A stretch of DNA of 21,195 nt, from NCBI GenBank assembly GCA_964468125.1, contig CAYXVF010000102.1:1-21195 (forward strand), given 5' to 3'. Each line of letters begins with the position of its first letter. Positions within the stretch are counted from its first letter, which is position 1. The translations under genes and the position numbers were made by a program. This DNA is from CAYXVF01 sp964468125. Its GTDB lineage: Bacteria; Myxococcota; XYA12-FULL-58-9; CAYXVF01. The notes beneath the pieces are model-generated. The model worked only from the letters and a program-made list of their open reading frames with translations, was not told where the DNA came from and made no database searches. Shown here piece by piece: positions 8,388 through 16,081 of this stretch.

Positions 8388-9748
8388 CAGGCCACTGTAG
8401 CGCGCCCGGACCCACCGTCGTCAACCGACTCGCCCTGCTCCCGGTCACGCATCAACCGCAGCACCGTACCGCTCACGACGAAGAGCGCGATGATGCTCGG
8501 GATGGCAATGAGACCGCTCAGGAGGTCTCCGTAGGCCCATATCACCCGGACCCCGGCCAGGGCCCCACCGAGAATCGCGACGCTGAACAGGAGCCTGTAG
8601 GGCACTCGGGCACGGGCCCCAAACACATAGGCAGCACACTGCTCGCCATAAAACTCGCAGGTGATCAGGGTCGAAATGCCGAACAGAACCGAAGCCGCGG
8701 CGACGATCGGTCCTCCCGCCGCCCCGAGGGCGCGACTGAAGGCTTCGGCGGTGAGCGCAGAAGAGTCCAGGCCGCTCGTGTATGCCCCCGAGGCAAGAAG
8801 AACGATCCCCGTTGCGCTGCAGATGATGATCGTGTCGATGAACACGCCGAGCATCGCGATCGTTCCCTGGCGGATCGGATCTTTGGTCTGGGCGGAAGCG
8901 TGCGCGATGGCCGCGACGCCGGTCCCCGCCTCATTCGAATAGACTCCCCGGGCGATTCCGAAGCGAAACGCTTGAGTCACTGTCGCCCCGGCAAAGCCGC
9001 CGATCCCGGCCGCGGGGGTGAAGGCGTTCTTCACCACCATCGACAAGACCGTTGGCACCTCTTCTATGAAGTAGAAGATCGCGATCAGGGCGCCGCTCAA
9101 GTAGAGCAAGCCCATGAAGGGCGCCAGAACCTCCATGACCCGACCGATCTGCTGAACGCCCCCAACCACTACGAAGCCCGTGATCACCGCAGTGAGTCCA
9201 CAGGCGACGAGCGGCGCGATGCCCAGCTCGGACTCCACGACGGTAGCAATTGAGTTCGCCTGAATCGTCGTGGTGGAAGTGCAAACGCGAAAGGCCTGCC
9301 CGAGCGCATAGAAGACAGCCAGTGGCTTCCAGATTTCGCGCATGTAGTACATGGGTCCGCCCAAATAGACCCCGTCCTCTCCCCGTTCACGCGTGTGAAC
9401 CCCGAGCACACCCTCGGCAAACATGGTCCCACCGCCGAGAAGCGCGGAGATCCACATCCAAAAAAGCGCCCCTGGGCCCCCCGCGGTGATCGCCGTGGCG
9501 ACGCCCGCGATGTTGCCATTCCCAACGATCCCACCGACGGACGTCATCAGCGCCCCAAAGGGACTGACGTCACCTTCAGCTCCCGCTTCACTCGCTCGGG
9601 AGCCAGCCGTAGCGCGAATTGCGCGCGGAAGGAGTCGAACCTGAACCGCACGCAGTCGAACGAGGTAGAAGAGCCCTACGCCGAGCACCAACAACATCAT
9701 GGGGTATCCCCACAGCCAGTTGCTCGCGGCCTTGATCCAATCGGTCAC
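8387..9748 (-). CDS. Sodium:alanine/glycine-type amino acid symporter (AGCS family)
   Basis: An inner-membrane Na+-coupled amino acid carrier of 453 residues with about ten hydrophobic segments. Family hallmarks follow one another: GNGNIAGVATAITAGGPGA, FWMWISALLG, FAEGVLGV and GGPMYYMRE, and later FGIARGVYSNEAGTG. I place the start at GTG 9748. It overlaps the regulator stop as GTGA and has GGAG five bases upstream, whereas the longer in-frame extension is the regulator 3' end read in another frame. The known family carries alanine, glycine or D-amino acids; here the substrate may be a product of, or a precursor for, the divergent ornithine cluster, which is inference. It is coupled to the M20 gene by a one-base overlap. 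Confidence 0.92.
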   Translation of the reverse strand: MTDWIKAASNWLWGYPMMLLVLGVGLFYLVRLRAVQVRLLPRAIRATAGSRASEAGAEGDVSPFGALMTSVGGIVGNGNIAGVATAITAGGPGALFWMWISALLGGGTMFAEGVLGVHTRERGEDGVYLGGPMYYMREIWKPLAVFYALGQAFRVCTSTTTIQANSIATVVESELGIAPLVACGLTAVITGFVVVGGVQQIGRVMEVLAPFMGLLYLSGALIAIFYFIEEVPTVLSMVVKNAFTPAAGIGGFAGATVTQAFRFGIARGVYSNEAGTGVAAIAHASAQTKDPIRQGTIAMLGVFIDTIIICSATGIVLLASGAYTSGLDSSALTAEAFSRALGAAGGPIVAAASVLFGISTLITCEFYGEQCAAYVFGARARVPYRLLFSVAILGGALAGVRVIWAYGDLLSGLIAIPSIIALFVVSGTVLRLMRDREQGESVDDGGSGRATVA

Positions 9749-11202
9749 TCGTTCTCCTCTCCCTTGTCGTCCCGGTAGTCGCGCTTTTCGATGCCGTGCT
9801 GCTTGAGCTTGCGCAGCAGCGTCCGCCGACTGATCCCCGCCAGCTCCGCGCTCTTTCCAATTCGCCCGCCGGTCGCCCGCAAACACGCTGCGATGTAGCG
9901 ACGCTCGGTCTGGCGAAGCATCGGCTCGAGGTTTTCAGCGAGACTCTTCGAGGTATCGATCGCCACCTGATCCGGGCTCGCCGCCCGCGGTCGCAGCTCC
10001 CGCTTGCCACGAAACGGAATGAGCTCGTCGAAGTCGTCGCTCGTCACCCGCTGGTCGTGGTGCGTGAGCACCAGGCGTTCAGTGAAGTTTTCGAGCTGCC
10101 GAACGTTGCCCGGCCATTCATACTCGGTCAACGCGTCGAGGAAGCCGTCGCTCACCTCGGGGCGGGTGATGTTGTAGTGCTCCCCCACCTTCTTGGCGAA
10201 CTGCCCGAACAGGAAGATGATGTCATTCTTGCGCTCACGCAAAGGGGGGATCTCCAGGCGCAAGACATCGAGCCGGTAAAACAGGTCTTCGCGAAAGCGT
10301 CCGCGCTGGACATCGTCTTCCAGTGCATTGCTCGTTGCGGCGATGACCCGCACGTCGACGGGCTCCTCTCGGTTGCCACCCACCGGCCGCACGGCGCCCT
10401 CCTGCAGTACACGCAAGAGACGATACTGCGCGGTCAGGGGAATGTTTCCAACCTCGTCGAGCATGAGCGTGCCCTCATTTGCGTGACGGAATAATCCGTC
10501 CTTGTCGCGAAGCGCGCCTGTGAATGCCCCCTTCTCGTAGCCGAAGAGCTCGGCGTCGATCAGGTTCTCGTTAATAGCCCCGCAGTTGAGGGCCACGAAG
10601 CGTCCCAGGCGGGCGGAGCGACGGTGAATGGCGCGGGCGAGAAGCTCTTTGCCCGTGCCGGTCTCTCCGAGGATCAGGACCGTAGCATCGCTTGCGGCCA
10701 CCCGCGTCGCCGTGTCGAAGAGATCCCACATCGCTCGGCTTCGGCTCAGCATGCCCTCGAAGGAGGCGGGCTCCTCGCTCTGAAAATCGAGGCGAGCAGC
10801 ACGGGGCAGGAGTTGTTGCTCGTCGAGAATCCGACGCACCTCTTTCGCCACCGAATCGACGGAAGACTTCAGAATAACGTCGCGCGCTCCGGCGTTGAGT
10901 GCGGCGCGCACAATCGACCCACTTGCACGAGGCGACCAAACCACCACGTCGACCAGCGGCCATGCGTCGCGGAGCTTTGGGATCACCGTTTCTAGCTCGG
11001 CTTCCGCAAGGACGGACGAGCCCAGGAGGATCATCCGGGCGTCCTGCTGGCGCGACGGATTCAACACGCTCGACAAGCGTTTAAAGGAGGACACTCGCAT
11101 GTCGAGGCGCCGTAACGCTTTCGTCAACACACCGACACCAACACAGACAACCAGTGGCGGCTGCGGAGGGCCAGAGATGAGCTCGGGTTCGGCGGCAGGC
11201 AT
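9745..11202 (-). CDS. Sigma-54-dependent Fis-family transcriptional activator with pseudo-receiver domain
   Basis: A bacterial enhancer-binding protein, 485 residues from ATG 11202. N-terminal residues about 15-128 resemble a receiver fold, including GARDVILKS with the conserved Lys (112), but the expected phospho-acceptor position reads ILLGSS without Asp. The AAA+ domain (about 150-375) has Walker A GETGTGKE, the sigma-54-contact loop GAFTGA (225-230), Walker B TLMLDEVGN and the arginine-finger region FREDLFYRLDV. A Fis-type helix-turn-helix (about 434-474) ends the protein. A GTG at 11220 would add six residues but lies inside an operator, so the ATG is preferred; neither has a clear ribosome site. 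It is divergent from argC and probably activates the -24/-12 promoter there. It shares an operon with the symporter and amidohydrolase. Confidence 0.92.
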   Translation of the reverse strand: MPAAEPELISGPPQPPLVVCVGVGVLTKALRRLDMRVSSFKRLSSVLNPSRQQDARMILLGSSVLAEAELETVIPKLRDAWPLVDVVVWSPRASGSIVRAALNAGARDVILKSSVDSVAKEVRRILDEQQLLPRAARLDFQSEEPASFEGMLSRSRAMWDLFDTATRVAASDATVLILGETGTGKELLARAIHRRSARLGRFVALNCGAINENLIDAELFGYEKGAFTGALRDKDGLFRHANEGTLMLDEVGNIPLTAQYRLLRVLQEGAVRPVGGNREEPVDVRVIAATSNALEDDVQRGRFREDLFYRLDVLRLEIPPLRERKNDIIFLFGQFAKKVGEHYNITRPEVSDGFLDALTEYEWPGNVRQLENFTERLVLTHHDQRVTSDDFDELIPFRGKRELRPRAASPDQVAIDTSKSLAENLEPMLRQTERRYIAACLRATGGRIGKSAELAGISRRTLLRKLKQHGIEKRDYRDDKGEENE

Positions 11203-11220
11203 GAGACGCGGATGTCTCAC
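11201..11220. promoter_or_regulatory. Activator-binding inverted repeat A (overlaps regulator start)
   Basis: Inverted repeat ATGAGAC-N6-GTCTCAC, with one outer mismatch. It shares half-site and spacer with repeat C at 11255 and overlaps the first two bases of the regulator ATG. It is about 137 bp upstream of the predicted argC transcription start. Likely role: upstream activator site for the arg-side promoter and autoregulation of the regulator operon. Confidence 0.65.
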
Positions 11221-11231
11221 ATAGCACCATA

Positions 11232-11249
11232 TGGGTCAAGCATGACCCA
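11232..11249. promoter_or_regulatory. Activator-binding inverted repeat B
   Basis: Perfect inverted repeat TGGGTC-N6-GACCCA, centred 30 bp from repeat A and 24 bp from repeat C. It keeps the N6 spacing and fits a shared consensus TGRGWC-N6-GWCYCA. It may be a lower-affinity site for the same dimeric Fis-type regulator. Confidence 0.6.
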
Positions 11250-11254
11250 CACAA

Positions 11255-11274
11255 ATGAGACATGAACGTCTCAT
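11255..11274. promoter_or_regulatory. Activator-binding inverted repeat C
   Basis: Perfect 7-bp inverted repeat ATGAGAC-N6-GTCTCAT, the best of the three. Its centre is about 83 bp upstream of the predicted argC transcription start, a usual distance for a sigma-54 enhancer site. Confidence 0.7.
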
Positions 11275-11320
11275 CCAAGAGTGAGGCCGCGGCGATTCCA
11301 TTCTCTCGGCCCCTGGGGCG

Positions 11321-11337
11321 TTGGCATGGCAATTGCT
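11321..11337 (+). promoter_or_regulatory. Sigma-54 (-24/-12) promoter for the argC operon
   Basis: The sequence TTGGCATGGCAATTGCT matches the consensus YTGGCACG-N4-TTGCW with a single difference (T for C in the -24 element). The GG and GC dinucleotides are exactly 12 bp apart. Transcription would start near 11348, leaving a leader of about 45 nt before the argC ATG at 11393. A sigma-54 activator gene and three inverted repeats lie immediately upstream. Confidence 0.82.
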
Positions 11338-11359
11338 GAATCTAGGGGGCGAATCGCGT

Positions 11360-11375
11360 TGGGATCGACATCCCA
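11360..11375 (+). promoter_or_regulatory. Short hairpin or operator in the argC leader
   Basis: Perfect inverted repeat TGGGAT-CGAC-ATCCCA within the predicted 5' leader, ending 6 bp before the AAGG ribosome site. It could fold as a six-base-pair RNA stem with a four-base loop, or be a DNA operator. There is no U-run, so it is not a terminator. Confidence 0.35.
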
Positions 11376-11392
11376 GCCGACAAGGCGTTGAA

Positions 11393-12442
11393 ATGACACG
11401 AAATTCTAAGAAATACAACGTAGGCGTGCTCGGCGCGACCGGCACGACCGGCTGTGAGCTGGTGGCGCGCCTCCTCCTGCATCCCGGGGTCGAGCTTCGC
11501 TTCGCCACCAGCCGCGAGCACACGGGTCAAACCCTGCGGGCCGTGGATTCGAGCGCCCCGGCCTTTCCACTCACGGAGCCCCGCGAAGATCTGGCCGAAG
11601 GGGTTGAGCTGCTCTTCAGTGCACTGCCTCACCGCCATTCAGCGACATGGGTCGAAAAGGCGATGACTTCTGCTGGAGAGCCGCGAGTCATCGACCTCTC
11701 CGGCGATTTCCGCCTCAAAGACCCAGAGCTTCACGACTCGGTCTACGGTAGCCCCCGCAGCGCGCTTCTCGCGAGCGCCGCGGTTTACGGCCTGACCGAG
11801 TTGAATCGCAGCGCCATCGCCGAAGCGCGGCTCGTCGCCAATCCAGGCTGCTATCCGACGTGCTCCGCCCTTGCGTTGGCACCACTCGTCGCCGGAAACG
11901 CCCTCGATGGTGACATCGTGATCAACGCCATGAGCGGAGTTTCCGGAGCGGGTCGCGGTTTGAAGAGCGCGACGCAGTTCATCGCGGTCTATGACGACGC
12001 ACGCCCCTACGGCCTCGGTCGCAGCCACCGTCACACCGCCGAGATCGAGCAGACGCTCACAGTCGCGGGCGGCAACCCGCACCACGTCATTTTCAATCCG
12101 CACGTCATCCCCGTAGAGCGCGGAATGCTCGCCACGATCACCGCCCGCGGAGCCCGGCCGGAGCGCGTTCACGACATCCTGAGTGCTGCGTACCAAAACG
12201 AGCCTTTCGTAGAGGTTCTGCCGCTCGGAACGCCTGCGACAATCCGGGCAACCAGCCGTAGCAACCGCGCCGTCCTCGGCGTCCACGAGGTGAAGGGCAC
12301 CGAGCAGGTCGTACTAACGAGCTCCATAGACAACCTGGTGAAGGGCGCGGCCGGCCAGGCGATTCAGAACATGAACCTGATGCTCGGATTTCACGAGACC
12401 ACTGGTTTCGAGCACGAGCTCCGCACTGAGGTCCGACGATGA
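11393..12442 (+). CDS. argC: N-acetyl-gamma-glutamyl-phosphate reductase
   Basis: Reduces N-acetylglutamyl phosphate to the semialdehyde with NADPH, the third step of acetyl-cycle ornithine synthesis. The 349 residues begin with a Rossmann motif, VGVLGATGTTG (10-20). The catalytic Cys153 sits in NPGCYPT, followed by SGVSGAGRG (181-189) and SHRHTAEIEQ with the active-site His. An in-frame TTG at 11321 would add 24 residues but lies in the -24 promoter element. ATG 11393, with AAGG seven bases ahead, is therefore the start. It is the first gene of a sigma-54-type operon; its stop overlaps the argB start as ATGA. Length and motifs are normal for bacterial ArgC. Confidence 0.95.
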   Translation: MTRNSKKYNVGVLGATGTTGCELVARLLLHPGVELRFATSREHTGQTLRAVDSSAPAFPLTEPREDLAEGVELLFSALPHRHSATWVEKAMTSAGEPRVIDLSGDFRLKDPELHDSVYGSPRSALLASAAVYGLTELNRSAIAEARLVANPGCYPTCSALALAPLVAGNALDGDIVINAMSGVSGAGRGLKSATQFIAVYDDARPYGLGRSHRHTAEIEQTLTVAGGNPHHVIFNPHVIPVERGMLATITARGARPERVHDILSAAYQNEPFVEVLPLGTPATIRATSRSNRAVLGVHEVKGTEQVVLTSSIDNLVKGAAGQAIQNMNLMLGFHETTGFEHELRTEVRR

Positions 12443-13194
12443 GTGACATTCGAGTGGTGAAGGTCGGGGGCGCGGCTCTCGATGACATCGAGTACTTGGC
12501 CGCGCTGACCCAGCACGTCAAACAGCTGATCGCTGACGGCGTTCGTGTCGTTTTGGTTCACGGTGGTGGCAAGGAGATCGGCGAGTTTCACGAGCGCCTC
12601 GGGCTTCCCTTCCGACGAGAGCTCGGCCTGCGCGTCACCTCGAACGAAGGCATGCCGCTGGTCACGATGATCCTCTGCGGACTCGTCAACAAGCGTGTAG
12701 TCGCGCACCTGAACGACTATGGCGTCCGAGCGCTGGGAATCTCTGGTGCGGATTACGGCCTGATGCGCGCGTCGTTTTTGAACGAGGCGAGGCTCGGACG
12801 GGTCGGCGGTCCCCCGGAGGTCAGCCCCGAGCCCCTCCGTCGTCTTCTCGCCGATCGCACGGTAGTCGTGCTCGCACCGGTCTCGCTCGGTCCAGACGGC
12901 GGACTGCTCAACGTAAACGCAGACGTCGCCGCGCAGAGTATCGCGGTAGCCCTCGGCGCCTATTCGCTCGATTTCGTCACGGACGTCGAAGCGGTGCGAG
13001 GCTCGGAAGGACCGCTTCGCGCCCTGCAACCTCGAGAGGTGCAAAAGCTCATGGCGAGCGACATCGTGACAGGCGGCATGATTCCGAAGCTGCAAGCGAG
13101 CGTGGCGGCAATCGACGGAGGCGTCTCTCGTGTTCGCGTGGGCAACCTCGAGAGCCTCGTCCGCGGCACGGCGACGGAGGTGTTCGCCCCGTGA
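12439..13194 (+). CDS. argB: Acetylglutamate kinase (amino acid kinase family)
   Basis: Phosphorylates the side-chain carboxyl of N-acetylglutamate, the second step of ornithine synthesis. The 251 residues carry the amino acid kinase motifs VVKVGG with Lys8, VHGGG at 41-45, the CGLVNKR segment, LNVNADVAAQ, DFVTDVEAV and GGMIPKL near the end. The glycine motif is followed by KEIGE, whereas classical ArgB usually has PEI, and CGLVNKR recalls the LysZ branch that works on carrier-protein-bound substrates. No LysW-like carrier gene is visible, and the neighbouring argJ and NAGS genes fit the acetyl route, so ArgB is preferred. Both ends overlap neighbours by 4 bp (ATGA, GTGA), indicating translational coupling. 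Confidence 0.88.
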   Translation: MSDIRVVKVGGAALDDIEYLAALTQHVKQLIADGVRVVLVHGGGKEIGEFHERLGLPFRRELGLRVTSNEGMPLVTMILCGLVNKRVVAHLNDYGVRALGISGADYGLMRASFLNEARLGRVGGPPEVSPEPLRRLLADRTVVVLAPVSLGPDGGLLNVNADVAAQSIAVALGAYSLDFVTDVEAVRGSEGPLRALQPREVQKLMASDIVTGGMIPKLQASVAAIDGGVSRVRVGNLESLVRGTATEVFAP

Positions 13195-14402
13195 CACCGA
13201 CTGTAGAGGCTCTAAATCGCAGCGAAGACGCGCGGGCGATCGTTGCGCACGGCGAAGGCGTGCTCGCGCCCACCTACGCACGTCCGGATCGTCTCTTCGT
13301 AAACGGCTGCGGGAGCACGCTGATCGACGCCGAGGGTCGACACTATCTGGATATGACGAGCGGCATCGCGGTCACTTCCCTCGGCCATCGCTCAGAGGTC
13401 GCAGCGTCCGCGTTGCGCGAAGCGAGTGAGCAGCTCGGCCACGTGTCGAATCTGTTTCATACGCGCGCGCCGATAGCCCTCGCGTCCGACCTGGTCCTCG
13501 AATCCTTTGCGGACCGCGTCTTCTTCTGCAACTCCGGGGCCGAAGCGGTGGAGGGTGCGATCAAATTCGCGCGTCTCGCCCGCCCGGGACGTCAGCAGAT
13601 CCTGTACTTTCGAGGCTCTTTTCACGGCCGCACGCTTGGCGCGCTCGCTAGCACGGACAAAGAGGCGATCCGGACACCCTTCGAGCCTCTCCCCCCGGCG
13701 TTCTCCTGCATCGACTGGAGCTCACCGCACGTCCTCGATGAAATCGACGAGAGGAACGCTGGGGTGATCATCGAGCCGATTCAAGGTGAAGGCGGAATTC
13801 GAGTTCCGCCGCTCGGCTTTCTCGCCCGACTGCGCGAGCGATGCGACGCGACCGGCGCAGTGCTGATCTTCGATGAGATTCAGTGCGGACTCGGCCGGAC
13901 CGGCTCTCTCTGGGCGCACGAGCCGAGCGGCGTCACGCCGGACCTCATGACGCTCGCCAAGCCACTCGCCAACGGCCTGCCCATCGGCGCGGTCCTGATG
14001 ACCGAAGCGATCGCCGACCATCTGACCTCCGGTTGCCACGGAACCACCTTCGGCGGCGGCCCGGTAGTCACGCACGTAGCGCAGGCCGTCTTCCGCGCCA
14101 TTCGTCGCCCGGGATTCCTGAAGCAAGTCCGCAGCAAGGGACGCTTCCTGCGAGCGCGTCTCGAAAAGTCCTTAGCCACCCTCGAGCCGGTCCGCGACCT
14201 TCGGGGCGAAGGGCTCATGCTCGGCGTTGAGGTCGAGGGCCGGGTCGCGGACGTGGTCAGTGCCGCCCGAAAACGAGGGGTGCTTCTGGTAGGGGCCGGC
14301 CAAAACACCATCCGGTTCCTCCCGCCGCTCATCGTCAGCGAGGAGGAGCTCAGCCGCGCCGTCGACGTTCTCGAGGCCGCCATCGCCGAGGTCTTCGAAT
14401 GA
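13191..14402 (+). CDS. argD: Acetylornithine aminotransferase (class III, PLP-dependent)
   Basis: Transfers an amino group from glutamate to N-acetylglutamate semialdehyde, giving N-acetylornithine. The 403 residues show class III aminotransferase motifs: YLDMTSGIAV near the start, NSGAEAVEGAIKFAR, GSFHGRTLGAL, EPIQGEGG, LIFDEIQCGLGRTG, and the PLP lysine Lys257 in TLAKPLANGLPIGA. The GTG start at 13191 overlaps the argB stop as GTGA; the stop overlaps the next gene as ATGA. ArgD enzymes are often broad (succinylornithine, GABA, diaminopimelate), but the operon context fixes acetylornithine as the likely substrate. Confidence 0.94.
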   Translation: MTPTVEALNRSEDARAIVAHGEGVLAPTYARPDRLFVNGCGSTLIDAEGRHYLDMTSGIAVTSLGHRSEVAASALREASEQLGHVSNLFHTRAPIALASDLVLESFADRVFFCNSGAEAVEGAIKFARLARPGRQQILYFRGSFHGRTLGALASTDKEAIRTPFEPLPPAFSCIDWSSPHVLDEIDERNAGVIIEPIQGEGGIRVPPLGFLARLRERCDATGAVLIFDEIQCGLGRTGSLWAHEPSGVTPDLMTLAKPLANGLPIGAVLMTEAIADHLTSGCHGTTFGGGPVVTHVAQAVFRAIRRPGFLKQVRSKGRFLRARLEKSLATLEPVRDLRGEGLMLGVEVEGRVADVVSAARKRGVLLVGAGQNTIRFLPPLIVSEEELSRAVDVLEAAIAEVFE

Positions 14403-14872
14403 CCGCCCTCGTCGCCATGACCTTCAGGGGCACTACCGAACCTGCGTTGCCCGCGGACACGGAGCGCCTGCGCGATCTTCTCGATTCCGCCGTACCCGAC
14501 TGCCATCCGCTTACCGCCGCGAAAATTGACCGGGACTGGTCGACCTACCGCGTGATCCGCGATGGCACCGGTGTGGTCATCGCAGCGGGTGCGCTCCAGC
14601 CGTTGGATGAGGACCGGGCGGAAATCCGTGGTCTCGTCGTCGCGCCGGAAGCACGCGGACGAGGCCTCGCGGGTACCCTGGTCCGCGAATTGATCGAGGC
14701 GGCCCAATCACTCGACCTATGTACGGTCTGTGTCACGCGCCGGCCCGAGTTCTTTCGACGTTTCGGCTTCGAGCTCAGTGACCAGGAATGGTCGCTCACC
14801 TTGCATCGCCGCCCTGCACCGAGCGCCGCTCGTCCACGTGTCGCGATGGCGTTGAGCGAGGAGGCGAGATGA
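14399..14872 (+). CDS. GNAT acetyltransferase, probable short-form N-acetylglutamate synthase
   Basis: A 157-residue single-domain GNAT. Acetyl-CoA motif A reads GLVVAPEARGRGLAGTLV at about 77-94 and the C-terminal RPEFFRRFGFE pattern is typical of ArgA-type GNAT domains. Classical ArgA also carries a large amino-acid-kinase-like regulatory domain, which is absent here; stand-alone GNAT acetylglutamate synthases are known in several phyla. Its place between argD and argJ, with ATGA overlaps on both sides, strongly suggests that it makes the N-acetylglutamate needed by the pathway. The start at 14399 is preferred over ATG 14417 because of the overlap. An unrelated acetylation role is possible but less likely. 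Confidence 0.78.
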   Translation: MTALVAMTFRGTTEPALPADTERLRDLLDSAVPDCHPLTAAKIDRDWSTYRVIRDGTGVVIAAGALQPLDEDRAEIRGLVVAPEARGRGLAGTLVRELIEAAQSLDLCTVCVTRRPEFFRRFGFELSDQEWSLTLHRRPAPSAARPRVAMALSEEAR

Positions 14873-16062
14873 ATACGCGACACAACGGTGACCTCTTCAG
14901 CGTCCCTGGCATTCGAGGTGCGGCGGTCAAGACCGGCGTGAAACCTTCTGGTGCGCACGACCTCGCACTGATCGTCGCAGACGAGCCGATGGTCGCCGCG
15001 GGCGTCTTCACCACGAACGAGATCGTGGCGGCGCCCGTCGATGTCAGTCGCGAAGTCCTCGCGGGGAGCGCACGCATAAAGACCGTATTGGTCAATAGCG
15101 GCAATGCCAATGCGCTGACCGGTGACGATGGGATGTTGCACGCCGAGCAAATGCGCGACGCCGCCGCCCACGCAGCGGGGGGGCCTGCGCTCGTCTATTC
15201 CACGGGAGTGATCGGTGCGCCGCTACCGATCGAGCGCGTACTCGCGGGAGTCTCTCCGTGCGCGCGAGGTCTGAGTGGCGACGGCGGCCGTGTCGCCGAC
15301 GCGATTCTCACCACCGACACGCGACCGAAACGGGCGGCGACGGTTGCCAAACTCGATGATGGACGTAGCTTCACCGTCGGGGGCATCGCCAAGGGGTCCG
15401 GCATGATCCACCCCAACATGGCGACGATGCTCGCGTTCATCGGCACCGATGCTCCGATGGACGCGGAGCCCCTCAAGGCGACGCTTCGGAGCGCGGTGGA
15501 CGAGAGCTTTCACTCGATCACCGTCGATGGAGATACGAGCACTAACGACGCGGTCTTGCTCCTGGCGCGGGCCCCCAGCGCGAACGTTGCTCTTGGCAGT
15601 GCCGATTTGGAGCCGCTGGGCGCAGCCATTACAGCGGTTGCACGCTCACTTGCCGAGCAGATTGTAGAAGACGGCGAAGGCGCGTCGCGGGTGATGGAGA
15701 TCGAGATCACCGGCGCGTCGAGTCGCCCAGCTGCTTTGGCAGTCGGTCGCGCGGTGGCGGGCTCGTCGCTCGTGAAGACCGCCCTCGCGGGCGGCGATCC
15801 CAACTGGGGTCGTATTCTCGCCGCCGCCGGAACCGCAGGTGTAGCGCTCGATGCTTCGTCGCTCACCCTGGATATCGGGGGACACCGCGTTTTTGCGAGA
15901 GGAGCGCCCCTGCCCGCTCCCGAGCATGCGCTTCGTGAGTCGTTCACCCGTTCGCGTGTGTCGATCCGACTCGGCGTCGGCTACGGCCCCGGCTCTGCTC
16001 GCATGCTGACCACGGATTTGAGCAAGCGCTACGTCGAAATCAATTCTGAATACACAACTTGA
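14869..16062 (+). CDS. argJ: Ornithine acetyltransferase (glutamate N-acetyltransferase)
   Basis: Moves the acetyl group from N-acetylornithine back to glutamate, releasing ornithine. The 397 residues show the STGVIG oxyanion motif at 111-116, KGSGMIHPNMATML with the self-cleavage point between Ala185 and the nucleophile Thr186, DTSTNDAV, and GGDPNWGR. The start is ATG 14869, overlapping the previous stop as ATGA and preceded by GAGGAGG. An upstream in-frame ATG at 14788 lies inside the previous gene and would add 27 residues without family similarity. With an acetylglutamate synthase next door, ArgJ may only recycle acetyl groups, though bifunctional activity cannot be excluded. It is the last of five overlapping genes. 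Confidence 0.95.
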   Translation: MNTRHNGDLFSVPGIRGAAVKTGVKPSGAHDLALIVADEPMVAAGVFTTNEIVAAPVDVSREVLAGSARIKTVLVNSGNANALTGDDGMLHAEQMRDAAAHAAGGPALVYSTGVIGAPLPIERVLAGVSPCARGLSGDGGRVADAILTTDTRPKRAATVAKLDDGRSFTVGGIAKGSGMIHPNMATMLAFIGTDAPMDAEPLKATLRSAVDESFHSITVDGDTSTNDAVLLLARAPSANVALGSADLEPLGAAITAVARSLAEQIVEDGEGASRVMEIEITGASSRPAALAVGRAVAGSSLVKTALAGGDPNWGRILAAAGTAGVALDASSLTLDIGGHRVFARGAPLPAPEHALRESFTRSRVSIRLGVGYGPGSARMLTTDLSKRYVEINSEYTT

Positions 16063-16081
16063 TGATGAGGAGAACCCTTCA

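Noticed and set aside
9748..9886. N-terminal extension of the symporter
   Set aside because: It lies inside the sigma-54 regulator coding region, has no hydrophobic or family similarity, and the GTG at 9748 has a good ribosome site.
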